Origin: CAYXVF01 sp964468125 | Lineage (GTDB): Bacteria; Myxococcota; XYA12-FULL-58-9; CAYXVF01 | Reading direction: 5' to 3' | NCBI GenBank assembly: GCA_964468125.1 | Contig: CAYXVF010000105.1 | Span: forward strand, 1-20,990 | DNA: 20,990 bases | Shown here: piece after piece, positions 7,834 to 16,329 of the stretch | Position numbering within the stretch: position 1 is the stretch's first letter | Layout of the letters: every line of letters begins with the position of its first letter | The notes under the pieces: generated by a model | What the model was told of the DNA's origin: nothing | Database searches by the model: none | The model's input: only the letters and a program-made list of their open reading frames with translations | Program-made: the position numbers and the translations under genes

Positions 7834-8727
7834 TTATTTTGCCCCAAGTTGCTCCAGAAGGCCTACGAGTCGGGCCGCGACCGCCCGGGTTCGTGCTGAA
7901 CGCATCGCGGTTTTAGACGCGATGACAAAGATTTCCGTGCGGTACGCGTCGAGGTTCAAACCCGGGATGGGAACGAGTCCGAGATTGCCCACGAGACGCC
8001 CGAGCTCGGGGGCCAAGGGCATGGCGCCCAGGCCGAGCTGCGCGGCCTGCAGCTGCACCAGGTAGTTGTCTGCGCGAAACACGGGGCGGAAATCCGGAAT
8101 GAGTTCCTCGAGCTGCGGATTCGGGGGGAGCTCCTCATAGGGCTCGGCCCATGCGATCCAGGGCACATCCGAGAGCGCGCAGGGGTTCGGCAGTTGCGCG
8201 AGGAGCGTCGGGCTCACCATGGCGCTAACGCCGAAGGTCACGGACGTGAGGGATTCGAGCTCCGCTCCCGTCGGCGCCCGGGTTCGGATCGCCAAATCCG
8301 CCTCCCCGCGCCTGAGATCGAGAAAGCCGACGGAGGCGTGAACGGAAAGCTCGATCTCCGGGAGCTCGGCGGCGAGCTGCCTCGCGAAGGGCACGAGCAA
8401 CGCCCAGGCGATCCCCGGCGGCGCAGTCACCTTCACCCGTCCCCGCGGGCGTACGTCGCCCGCGTCGAGCGTGCGCGCCCAGTCTGTCGCCGCCTCGTCC
8501 ATTCTGCGCGCCGCGGGAAGAAGCGCCTGCGCCTCCGCGGTCAGGGTCGCGCCGTCCTTGCCACGGACGAACAGTGTGGTTCCAACCCGCTCCTCGAGCT
8601 CTCCGATGCGACGGCTGATCGTGGGTTGCCCGACCCGAAGAGCCCGTGCGGCCGCGCTGAAGCTGCCGGACTCGGCCACCGCCAAGAAGACCCGCAAATC
8701 GTCCCAACTCGACACCGATGCATCCAT
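7834..8727 (-). CDS. LysR-family transcriptional regulator
   Basis: This is a 297-residue LysR regulator. Residues 1-65 are the winged helix-turn-helix: WDDLRVFLAVAESGSFSAAA, then RVGQPTISRRIGELEERVG and LFVRGKDGATLTAEA. The rest is the periplasmic-binding-protein-like effector domain, beginning RGRVKVTAPPGIAW. The closest style is the subgroup that starts with a W-D-D-L-R-x-F motif. I use the ATG at 8727 (MDASVSSWDDLR); a longer frame reaching 8781 would add residues outside the family and cover the operator region. It is divergently transcribed from the metallo-hydrolase gene at 8828, the standard LysR layout, so it probably controls that gene and itself. The effector is unknown. Confidence 0.93.
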   Translation of the reverse strand: MDASVSSWDDLRVFLAVAESGSFSAAARALRVGQPTISRRIGELEERVGTTLFVRGKDGATLTAEAQALLPAARRMDEAATDWARTLDAGDVRPRGRVKVTAPPGIAWALLVPFARQLAAELPEIELSVHASVGFLDLRRGEADLAIRTRAPTGAELESLTSVTFGVSAMVSPTLLAQLPNPCALSDVPWIAWAEPYEELPPNPQLEELIPDFRPVFRADNYLVQLQAAQLGLGAMPLAPELGRLVGNLGLVPIPGLNLDAYRTEIFVIASKTAMRSARTRAVAARLVGLLEQLGAK

Positions 8728-8747
8728 AAATGGATAGCTACATGCAT
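8718..8747. promoter_or_regulatory. Candidate LysR operator in the divergent promoter
   Basis: A perfect palindrome ATCCAT-AA-ATGGAT (8722-8735) overlaps the LysR start codon. Two copies of ATGCAT (8718-8723 and 8742-8747) flank it in an AT-rich patch. LysR proteins usually bind interrupted dyads between divergent genes, so this is a plausible autoregulatory site. The remaining stretch to 8827 would hold the promoter of the hydrolase gene. Confidence 0.4.
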
Positions 8748-8827
8748 ATTTAGTCAATTTCCATGCGATCACGGATAGCACAGTATCTTCTCATCACACC
8801 GGCTCAAGTGTTTCACGGAGCGATTCC

Positions 8828-9748
8828 ATGGCACGATGCATCTTCCTGCAATACAGCGCGATCATTCTACTCGGCGTCTTGGCCGGTCTGATGGGCTGCA
8901 CGGTCACGAGCCATCGGACCGTGTCCTCGTCCTTCGGCACCCCGACGAGTGCCAGCGTCCTCGAGGGCTCGCTCGGGTCGTCGGGTCCGGTGACCCTCGA
9001 ACGCGTCGTAGCGGCGCGTTGGGCGGTGTCGCGTGCGGGGCTCATCAACCTCGATCATCCGAAGGCCGCCGCGCTCGAGGACGGACTGGAACCGATCGAG
9101 ATCTATTTCTATGTCGTGCGCCATCCGGACGCTGGCACCTTCTGGATCGACAGCGGCGTGGCCGAACAGTTCGCCGACCCCGACGCGGACACTTTCGTCG
9201 GCGGCATGGTGGCATCCCAGATGAACCTCGACCGTCTCGAAGTCGAGACCAGCACCGCAGAATGGATCGCCACCCACGGCGCTCCCGATGGAGTTTTTCT
9301 CTCCCACCTCCACCTCGACCACGTGATGGGGCTGCCAGACCTCCCGGCCGAGACCCCGCTCTACGTCGGGCCAGGCGAAACCGCGACCACGTCGTTCTTG
9401 AACCTGTTCGTGCGCGGGTCGATCAGCCGCGCAATGGAGGCGCAGGGAGCACTTCGCGAGCTCGACGTCGGTGATCAGAGAGTGCTCGACGTATTCGGAG
9501 ACCAGAGCTTCTTCGCCCTTCACGTCCCCGGCCATACCGCCGGCAGCCTCGCCTTCGTTGCTCGCACGACCGAAGGCCCCGTGTTGTTGACCGTCGACAC
9601 GTGCCACACGCGCTTCGGCTGGGAGCACGCGGTCGAAAGCGGCGATTTCACGGAAGACCAGGCGATGCATCGCGAGCAGCTCGCCTGGCTTCGCGAACTC
9701 GCCGCGCGAGCTCCGTCCATGCAGGTCTACCTCGGCCACCAAAGGTAG
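8828..9748 (+). CDS. Lipid-anchored metallo-beta-lactamase-fold hydrolase (lactonase-like)
   Basis: The 306-residue protein has a lipoprotein signal, ILLGVLAGLMGC, with the lipid-bearing cysteine at position 24. The di-metal site is intact: H160-L-H162-L-D164-H165 (SHLHLDH), His236 in HVPGHTAGS, Asp257 in LTVDTCHT and His304 in YLGH. The layout, with an N-terminal IYFYVVRHPDAGTFWIDSG strand pair, resembles the N-acyl-homoserine lactonase/AttM side of the superfamily more than true beta-lactamases or glyoxalase II. It would act in the periplasm or on the outer membrane, opening a lactone or similar ester. The protein ends two residues after the last ligand. The divergent LysR gene is its likely regulator. 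Lactonase activity is an inference. Confidence 0.82.
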   Translation: MARCIFLQYSAIILLGVLAGLMGCTVTSHRTVSSSFGTPTSASVLEGSLGSSGPVTLERVVAARWAVSRAGLINLDHPKAAALEDGLEPIEIYFYVVRHPDAGTFWIDSGVAEQFADPDADTFVGGMVASQMNLDRLEVETSTAEWIATHGAPDGVFLSHLHLDHVMGLPDLPAETPLYVGPGETATTSFLNLFVRGSISRAMEAQGALRELDVGDQRVLDVFGDQSFFALHVPGHTAGSLAFVARTTEGPVLLTVDTCHTRFGWEHAVESGDFTEDQAMHREQLAWLRELAARAPSMQVYLGHQR

Positions 9749-9759
9749 CGGACGGGGTT

Positions 9760-11679
9760 TCAAGACCGAGTCGAGGAGACCAGGTCCTGGATCGATCGGA
9801 CCAGCGTCTTCGCGCTGAAAGGCTTGGCCAAAAACTCAGTGGCTGTGTGGTTTGACAGCTCTCGGAGCTCCTCACCGTCGGTGTAGCCCGAAATCAAGAG
9901 CACCCGCAGCGACGGGTGACGAGCGCGCAGCTTTTCCGTGAGTGCGCGCCCGTTCATTCCGGGCATCATCATGTCGGTCACGAGCACAGTTGGCGGCTCT
10001 GATGAGGCCGCATCGATTTCGAGCGCTTCCTCGGCGGAGGCTGCTGAGCGCACGAGGAAGCCATGGCGTTCCAGGACTCGGACCGAAGGCTCGCGCACCA
10101 TGTCATCGTCCTCCACCAACAGAACGCTCACGAGCTCTCCCGAGGGCTTCTCCTCGGCGGAGGATGCACCACTCGACAGCGGCAAGACGACGACAAAACA
10201 GGATCCCGAGCCAGGTTCGCTCTCCACGCGGATGTCCCCGTGGGCTTGCCGCACGATACCGTAGGAAGACGCGAGTCCTAGCCCGTTGCCGGAGCCGTCC
10301 TTCGTTGTGAAGAACGGCTCGAAGATGCGCGACGCGGTGGCCTCATCCATGCCGACCCCCGTGTCGCGAACCCGTACGACCACGCACTCCTGTTTCACGC
10401 CTGCCTCCTCGGACGTGTGGTTCTCGAGCCCTATCGTTTCGACGGCGGTACTCAGTGTCAAGGTCCCGCCGTTAGGCATTGCGTTACGGGCGTTGATCGT
10501 GAGGTTCACGACGATCTGCTCGAGCTGAGCCAGGTCGAACATCACCTGTTTGCCCGGAGCGCCGAGCTCCATGCGAAGCTCGATCGAGCTCGGGAGTATG
10601 CTCTCGAGCAGCGTTTGCAGGTCCTCGAGCACGTCGTCCACGGCGACGGCTTCAGGCTCAACCAAACGACGGCGGGCAAAGGAGAGCAGCTGCAAGGTGA
10701 GGCGCGATGCCCGCTCCGCCGCCGCAGAGATCTGCTCCAGGCTCGCGATTGCTTCCTGCGGCAGGGGCAGCTCGTGGAGCATGTCGATTCGGATCGTGAC
10801 CGCGGTGAGAAGATTGTTGAAGTCATGGGCGACTCCACCGGCGAGGCGACCGATCGCTTCCATTTTTTCCGCTTCGAGGAGGCGCGACTCGAGAGCCCGA
10901 CGCTCGGTGGTGTCGATGGATGTTCCCACAATGCGCACCGCCGCCCCGTCCTCGTCGCATTCGACTGCGCGCCCGCGGACCAAGGTCCAGCGGTAGTCTC
11001 CGTCTTTGTGGCGCCAGCGAAACTGCGTCCGGTACTCGGGGGTCTCCCCTCGAAAGTGCGCTTCCATCTCCGCCCGCACCCGATCGCGATCCTCGGGGTG
11101 TAGCACGTTGAAGAACCACTCGACGCTGTGCCCGTGCAGGTCTTCCTCGGTGTATCCGAGCTGCCGAAAGAAGCTCGCGGAGACGTAGAAATCATTGGTT
11201 CGGACGTTCCAGTCCCAGACCCCGTCGCGGACCGCTTCCATCGCTTCGGCGAAGCGCCGCTCGCTCTCGCGCGCTTTCAGCTCCGCTTGATCCAGGGCAC
11301 GCTCGGTCTCGAGTCGTTCGGTTACATCGACGGAGTAAACCTGCATGGCGATGCAGCGGCCAGACGCGTCGCGGATCGGCGTATCGATGGACTCGAACAC
11401 CCGGACGCCGCTCGGGAGCGGGACTTCGTCAACGAACGTGAGCGGGCCGTCGGAAGCGGCGACCTGCTCAAAGCGGGCGCGCAAGGTGTCGGCGAGCTCC
11501 GGGAAGAGATCCCAGCACGAGCGCCCGATCAACGCCTCCCGGGAGGCACCCATGCCCTGCGCCGCTGTATCGTTGATTTCGATCAGCGTGCCGTCCATGG
11601 CGAACCAAACCGCGCTGTAGGGCCCGGAGCGCAGGAGCACTTCCGGGTCGATTCCGTGGCTGTACTTCGTTCCACCCAT
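9760..11679 (-). CDS. PAS-domain hybrid sensor histidine kinase
   Basis: A 639-residue cytoplasmic sensor. PAS 1 covers about residues 10-125, and PAS 2 (PAS_3 type with FRQLGYTEEDLHG and WRHKDGDYRWTLVRGR) covers 142-265. The dimerisation/phosphoacceptor domain carries His285 in GGVAHDFNNLL, which is the phosphorylated residue. The ATPase has the N box NLTINARNAM (392-401), G1 DTGVGM (439-444) and G2 GSGNGLGLA. A receiver follows with acidic LVEDDD (521-526), phosphoacceptor Asp569 in VTDMMMPG and Lys619 in LAKPF. No membrane segment is present. I chose the ATG at 11679 because upstream reading would run into crtE and gives non-conserved sequence. It is divergent from crtE, and no separate output regulator is adjacent. 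Confidence 0.94.
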   Translation of the reverse strand: MGGTKYSHGIDPEVLLRSGPYSAVWFAMDGTLIEINDTAAQGMGASREALIGRSCWDLFPELADTLRARFEQVAASDGPLTFVDEVPLPSGVRVFESIDTPIRDASGRCIAMQVYSVDVTERLETERALDQAELKARESERRFAEAMEAVRDGVWDWNVRTNDFYVSASFFRQLGYTEEDLHGHSVEWFFNVLHPEDRDRVRAEMEAHFRGETPEYRTQFRWRHKDGDYRWTLVRGRAVECDEDGAAVRIVGTSIDTTERRALESRLLEAEKMEAIGRLAGGVAHDFNNLLTAVTIRIDMLHELPLPQEAIASLEQISAAAERASRLTLQLLSFARRRLVEPEAVAVDDVLEDLQTLLESILPSSIELRMELGAPGKQVMFDLAQLEQIVVNLTINARNAMPNGGTLTLSTAVETIGLENHTSEEAGVKQECVVVRVRDTGVGMDEATASRIFEPFFTTKDGSGNGLGLASSYGIVRQAHGDIRVESEPGSGSCFVVVLPLSSGASSAEEKPSGELVSVLLVEDDDMVREPSVRVLERHGFLVRSAASAEEALEIDAASSEPPTVLVTDMMMPGMNGRALTEKLRARHPSLRVLLISGYTDGEELRELSNHTATEFLAKPFSAKTLVRSIQDLVSSTRS

Positions 11680-11775
11680 CGTCACCGGGATTTTAGGCCA
11701 GCTCGAAGCGGATGGGCACCTCCGAGTGCCGATCTCCCCTCGTTGCGTCGCCTTTTTGATCCCTGTCAACCACAC

Positions 11776-11803
11776 GGAACACATCGTAAAGTAAGGTTCA
11801 AAG
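11776..11803 (+). promoter_or_regulatory. Possible ECF-sigma-type promoter of crtE
   Basis: GGAAC (11776-11780) is followed after 17 bases by TCAAAG (11798-11803), in the 173-base divergent region and 49 bases before the crtE start. GGAAC-type -35 elements are typical of ECF sigma factors, which control carotenoid genes in several bacteria. The -10 is not a clear match, so this is weak. Confidence 0.22.
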
Positions 11804-11852
11804 AACGCCTGGGGTTCGCGGATCCCGCGCACGCACATGCAGGAGGAGCCCG

Positions 11853-12716
11853 ATGAAGAGCAGAGTCGAAAACGCGATCCGCGCAGCGATCGACCAATCC
11901 ACCGCAAGCAGTACGCCCCCGCAGCTCCGTCGCGCGCTCCAGCACGCGGTCTTCCCCGGCGGTGCCAGGGTTCGCCCTCAGATCTGCCTTGCGGTCGCGT
12001 CCGCATGCGGTGACGACGCTCCGAAGGTCGCCGACGGGATCGCCGCCGCGATCGAGCTGTTGCACTGTGCGTCCCTCGTTCATGACGATCTCCCCTGCTT
12101 CGACGACGCCCCATACCGGCGCGGGAAAGCCACGGTTCACCTAGCCTTTGGCGAGCCCATTGCGATTCTCACGGGCGACGCGCTGATCGTGATGGCTTTT
12201 GAGACCCTGGGCCGCGCGGCCGCCGAGCACCCGGAGCGACTCCCGGCGCTTCTCGCCCTACTCGCGGAGGCGGTGGGCAGCAAGAAAGGGCTAGTAGCGG
12301 GACAAGCGTGGGAGAGCGAGCCGGCGACGCTGCTCGAGGAATACCATCAGGCGAAGACCGGCGCGCTGTTCGTCGCGGCCTCCGTCGGTGGCGCCCTCGC
12401 CGCGGGAGCTGACAGCGAGCGCTGGCGGGAGATGGGCCGATTCATCGGCCGCGCGTACCAGGTGGCGGACGATCTTCGTGACGTGATTTCGGACCCGGAG
12501 ACGCTCGGAAAACCGGTCGACCGCGACGCCGCGCTGTGCCGACCGAGCGCGGTGAGCGAGCTCGGTGTGGAGGGCGCGAAGCGACGCCTCAGCGAGCTCA
12601 TCGAAAAGGCCTCCGAGGCTGTCCCGAGCTGCCCCGGGGCTCCCCAGCTGCGTGCGCTGATCGCCGCCCAAGCCTCGCGCCTCATGCCCAAGGACAGCTC
12701 GAAGAGCGTCGCTTGA
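11853..12716 (+). CDS. crtE: Polyprenyl synthase, geranylgeranyl diphosphate synthase type
   Basis: It condenses isopentenyl diphosphate with allylic diphosphates. The 287-residue product has both aspartate-rich motifs: D78-D79-LPCF-D84-D85 (the bacterial DDxxxxD form) and D206-D207-LR-D210. It also has the chain-holding GGARVRP and the GLVAGQAWESE stretch. The residue five before the first Asp is Ala73; farnesyl synthases such as IspA have a bulky Tyr there, so the small residue points to a C20 product. The HCASLVHDDLPCFDDA block is the form typical of CrtE from carotenoid clusters. The ATG follows a very strong AGGAGGAG. No phytoene synthase or desaturase lies in the window. It could instead be a general IspA-type enzyme, though the Ala argues otherwise. 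Confidence 0.82.
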   Translation: MKSRVENAIRAAIDQSTASSTPPQLRRALQHAVFPGGARVRPQICLAVASACGDDAPKVADGIAAAIELLHCASLVHDDLPCFDDAPYRRGKATVHLAFGEPIAILTGDALIVMAFETLGRAAAEHPERLPALLALLAEAVGSKKGLVAGQAWESEPATLLEEYHQAKTGALFVAASVGGALAAGADSERWREMGRFIGRAYQVADDLRDVISDPETLGKPVDRDAALCRPSAVSELGVEGAKRRLSELIEKASEAVPSCPGAPQLRALIAAQASRLMPKDSSKSVA

Positions 12717-12741
12717 TCACAGGTCTCCTAGGGCAGACCCA

Positions 12742-13449
12742 CTACTCGTCGAGCTCTGGGTAGCGGCGGAAGATCCCGTCCTCGTTGAAATTCTGACGCG
12801 CAGGAGAGCGGAGATAGGCGGCGATCCGTTCGCGGTCTCGGACGCGCTCGCGCAAAACATCCAGGGCGCGGTACTTCGCGATCACTCGCCCGTAGGCCTC
12901 GGGAAAGGCGTAGTGAATGCCTTCGAGGAGCTGGAACAGGGACAGGTCCGGATAGGTGAACCCGCCGAGCAGGTAGTCGCCTCGGTTGTACTCGAGGACC
13001 TTGGCGAAATACTCGAGCCACTGCTCGAGGCGCGACGAAGTGAAGAAACGCGCCCGCTCCTTTGCCGCCTCCTTTTGCTCTTCATAATAGAGCGACTTGC
13101 CCAAGGGATGGTGGGTGTCGTGCACGCTCATTACCGCATCGGCGATGGTGAGCTGCAACTGATTGGCGAGGGCGCGACGCCCGAGGTCCTGCTCCACCAG
13201 GCCGTGCTTGATCGCCAGGTATTGGCAGATGTTCGCCACCTGGGCGATCACCAGCTCGCCGTCTTTGAGGATCGGCGGGGCGAAGACCGGATGCTCGGGC
13301 CGTTCGTGTTCGTAGAACGCCATGATCACGCCGTTGCCCTCTTCCCGTGCGACGTCGCGATAAGACGCACCCACCTCGGCGAGGACGAGCCGTACGAATT
13401 CCCCGCGGCCGGGGATGTGATTCCAGTAGTAGAGCTCGTACACGTTCAC
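12742..13449 (-). CDS. Glutathione S-transferase-like protein
   Basis: The 235-residue protein has the N-terminal thioredoxin-like GST domain (residues 1-85: ELYYWNHIPGRGEFVRLVLAEVG, with Tyr8 in the usual catalytic position and LVIAQVANICQYLA for the glutathione site). An all-helical C-terminal domain follows, with YLLGGFTYPDLSLFQLLEGI. It lacks the SSCSWRVR-type motif of zeta-class maleylacetoacetate isomerases, so that role is not proven. The GTG start at 13449 follows GGAGGACGAAGG and overlaps the stop codon of the upstream fused gene in GTGA, which means tight translational coupling. The gene therefore probably acts on the product of that enzyme, by isomerising or conjugating a reactive ring-cleavage intermediate. 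Confidence 0.85.
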   Translation of the reverse strand: MNVYELYYWNHIPGRGEFVRLVLAEVGASYRDVAREEGNGVIMAFYEHERPEHPVFAPPILKDGELVIAQVANICQYLAIKHGLVEQDLGRRALANQLQLTIADAVMSVHDTHHPLGKSLYYEEQKEAAKERARFFTSSRLEQWLEYFAKVLEYNRGDYLLGGFTYPDLSLFQLLEGIHYAFPEAYGRVIAKYRALDVLRERVRDRERIAAYLRSPARQNFNEDGIFRRYPELDE

Positions 13450-16143
13450 CCTTCGTCCTCCGGGTCAAAGTGAGTCCGATAGGCGCCCCACTGGTCGTGC
13501 CAGTAGTCGAGNNNNNNNNNNNNNNNNNNNNNNNNNNNNNNNNNNNNNNNNNNNNNNNNNNNNNNNNNNNNNNNNNNNNNNNNNNNNNNNNNNNNNNNNN
13601 NNNNNNNNNNNGTCGAGGGGAGCGGAGAGCACGGTGTAGATCGACGGGTCCGGGTGGTCGAAGCGCGCCGCGGAAAACGGCGAGTACATCTCGAGGTCAT
13701 AGGCGTAGGGGGTGTAGTTGCCGTGCCAGGCCACCACGTCAAAGGGTGAGTAGTCTTGCCGGGCTTCGTGGAGCCGCCCCCCGAGCTTGGCCGTAATGCG
13801 GTAGCCGGGCTCGAGTCGATCCTCGAACCAGGGATCGGGGATGCGAAAGTGCCGGGGGTCGGCAAAGCCGTTCGCGCCAGCGAGGCCGCGCTCGGGCAGC
13901 TCGAAACCGTAGCCGAAGGTCTCGCCGACGTAGCCACGTGCGGCGCCGTCGAGCAGCGCCACGGAGAAGCGCAATCCCCGGGGCACGATGACGACCTCAC
14001 CAGGAGCAACCATCAAGACGCCGGTCTCCGTCAGAAGGTGGAGACGGCCCGCCTGCGGCACAATTAGAAGCTCCCCGTCCGCGTTGTAGAACGCCCTCCC
14101 CTCCATGTTGCGATTCGCAACGTACATGTGAACGGCGTAGCCCTGGCGCGACTCCGGACTTCCGTTGCCGCCGATCGTGATCAGCCCGTCCACGAAGTCC
14201 GCCGGATCCTCCGGTATCTCTGGCGGAGCAAATCCCACCAGGTTCACCTCGGAGGGTGTAGTACCAAAATTGCCGGTGAGTGTCGGGTGCTCGAGCGGCT
14301 CGAAGCGGCCGAGCTGCGCCGACGGCCGAACCCGGTAGATCCAGGAGCGCACGTTGTGCGCGCGGGGCGCGACGAACGCGGTTGCGTTGACCTGTTCCGA
14401 GTACAAGCCGTACTCGACCCAGCGAGGCGTGTTCATGTCCCGCGGCAGGGCTCCCGGCATGAGCTCCACCTCGAAGCTGTTGCCGAAACCCGTGCGGTCC
14501 TCCTCCAGCCCCTCGTTCGACAACCAGCGCGACGCCTCGACCCGAACGGGGGTACTGACCAGGTGTCCCTCCCCGGGAAAGGCGTGAAAGGTCACATCGG
14601 CGCCGCGTTTCTCGAAGTACTCACGCGTCGCGAGAAAGTCGTCGAAGTCAATCCACGCGTCGTCCTCCGCGAGCGACAGGAGGACCGGCATTTCGTCCAG
14701 ATGCCCAGCGACATCCGGCCACTGAGCGACCGGGCCGATTCGAGCACCGGCGACGGCGATCAAAGCACCGAGCGGCTCCGCGGCCCGGGCGACGTACTCG
14801 GCGGCGAGGCAGGCGCCCTGGCTGAAGCCGTAGAGCGCCACCATTTCGCGCGGTACGTAGTCGAGCACCCGTTCGAGGACCGCGTCGATGGTTCCGAGGG
14901 CGCTCGCGAGCGCCTCGGGTGCGGTCTCGGCCGCGTTTCGGTAGGAGGCCGCATACCACGCGGAACCGTCCGCCTGCGGTGCCACGATGGCGACGTCTTC
15001 GAGCGCATGGGGCCACTCGAGCACGTGCGCGAGCACCTCGTCCGCATCGCTTCCGCGCCCGTGGACCGCGATGACGACCTTTTCGGCGGTCTCGAGGTTG
15101 CCCCAAACCGACACCGGTCGGCCCAGATCCCAATCCTCCCTGCGAACCCGCACCGAGGGTCGGCGGCCATGGAACGCGAGCCAAGCGCGCTCCGCCGGAA
15201 GCTCCCCGCGCTCCGAGAGCAGCGCCTCGAGCGCGTCCAAAGAGACGTCGAGCGAGCGCAGCGACAATCGCACGCCCGCGCGTCGAAGCAGGTCGAACAC
15301 CGCCGCGGGCAGATCTCGCTCGCCGGTGGCATCGCTCAGTGCGTCGAAGTCGTCGGGGTGCTCCTCCCGGAGGGAGTCGAGGGTGTGGGGCAGCAGGAGC
15401 GCGTGCAGCTCGGCGTGGGGCAGATTGAAGCGTCCTCCGAGGGCGTGGGCGAGCGCGTGGTGCTCACCCATCTCGTTGTGACGGAGCACCTCCCCGGCGA
15501 GCTGCGCGCCGCGAATCGCATCGAGCCGGGCCTGAGGATGAAGCGGTCGTTCGATCAGCTGCAGCGCCGCGTTGAATACCAGAGCCGCCGCCCCCAGCAC
15601 CGATTCCCGCTTCTCCGCCGTGACGAGACCGGTGGACAGGGCGCTAACCGGGTGAGCGAGCGCGTTGAGCAGGCTCGTGACCGTGAGCGACTTGGGCATT
15701 CGTCGGGTGAAACACGGGTCGTAGAGCACCGCATCGGGTACGACCTGATCGTCGCGCCCGGTGCGTTTGTTTGCGGCGCTCGTCACCCCGTAGATGTTCG
15801 TCATCTCCGAGCCCGCATAGGTCGTGGGGATGGCGACGAATTTGAGGTCGTGCTCGAGGCGAAGGGCTTTGCCTAGACCGGTGGCGGCACCGCCCCCCAG
15901 AGTCACGATGGTATCCGCATCGAAGCGCTTCACGACGTCACTCGCCGCGATGACGCAGCGTTCGGGCACGTGAACCTCCGCAAAGGGCGCCATCTCGAGC
16001 TCAAAGGCCTCCAAGAGCGATCGAACGCGGTCGAGAAAACGCTTCTCCGGGCCGGTCACGAGCACGACCCTGCGGGCACCGAGCTCTTCTAGGAGCTCCG
16101 GCAGAAGGTCCAAGGCGTCATCTTGAAGTAGGACACGAGGCAT
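13446..16143 (-). CDS. Three-domain fusion: maleylacetate reductase-like + alpha/beta hydrolase + homogentisate 1,2-dioxygenase (interrupted by an assembly gap)
   Basis: One frame of 844 residues runs from the ATG at 16143 (behind GGGAGAG) to the N gap; 21 more residues follow the gap. Residues 1-330 are maleylacetate reductase-like (iron-alcohol-dehydrogenase fold): GGGAATGLGKA (83-93) for NAD(P), AIPTTYAGSEMT (104-115), and the metal/active-site region HALAHALGGRFNLPHAELHA. Residues 345-540 are a carboxylesterase/phospholipase-type hydrolase with HGRGSD, the nucleophile Ser441 in GFSQG, a later Asp pair and His527 in GEGH. From residue 551 the full N-terminal part of homogentisate 1,2-dioxygenase follows: TGFGNSF, MPGALPRDMN, RSWIYRVRPS, then HGNYTPYAYDL. 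The tail DQWGAYRTHFDPEDEG matches the usual C-terminus. The known bases make exactly 866 codons. All three parts would act on a dihydroxylated aromatic and its ring-cleavage product. Confidence 0.85.
13512..13611. other. Assembly gap (100 N)
   Basis: Exactly 100 unknown bases lie inside the dioxygenase part of the fused gene. The size is a standard placeholder, so true length is unknown. Reading frame on both sides is compatible only if the real missing length is a multiple of three. Both flanks carry the same hexamer GTCGAG right at the gap edge. Confidence 0.98.
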
Positions 16144-16329
16144 GGCGGCTCTCCCGAATGCTGGTCTTGGAGTCGTGGTGGCCTCTGAGGTAACAAGCTC
16201 GCGGGCCCGAACCAACGATGAACATCAGTATCGGCGCCGACCGATGCCCGCTCGCGCGCTTCCTGGGTCCAAGTGATCGACTGAATAGGCGCCGCTCTCC
16301 ACCGTCAAAGGCGAAATAGGAGATCTCGA

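Noticed and set aside
11680..12114. N-terminal extension of the hybrid kinase to 12114
   Set aside because: It would overlap crtE by about 260 bases and reads as Arg-rich non-domain sequence before the first PAS domain.
12722..12739. GGTCT/AGACC hairpin between crtE and the GST gene as a two-way terminator
   Set aside because: Only 5 bp with an 8-base loop and no U-tract on either side.
14128..15876. 582-codon open frame opposite the fused enzyme gene
   Set aside because: Arg/Glu/Val-rich shadow caused by high GC at third positions; the minus strand has clear family motifs throughout.
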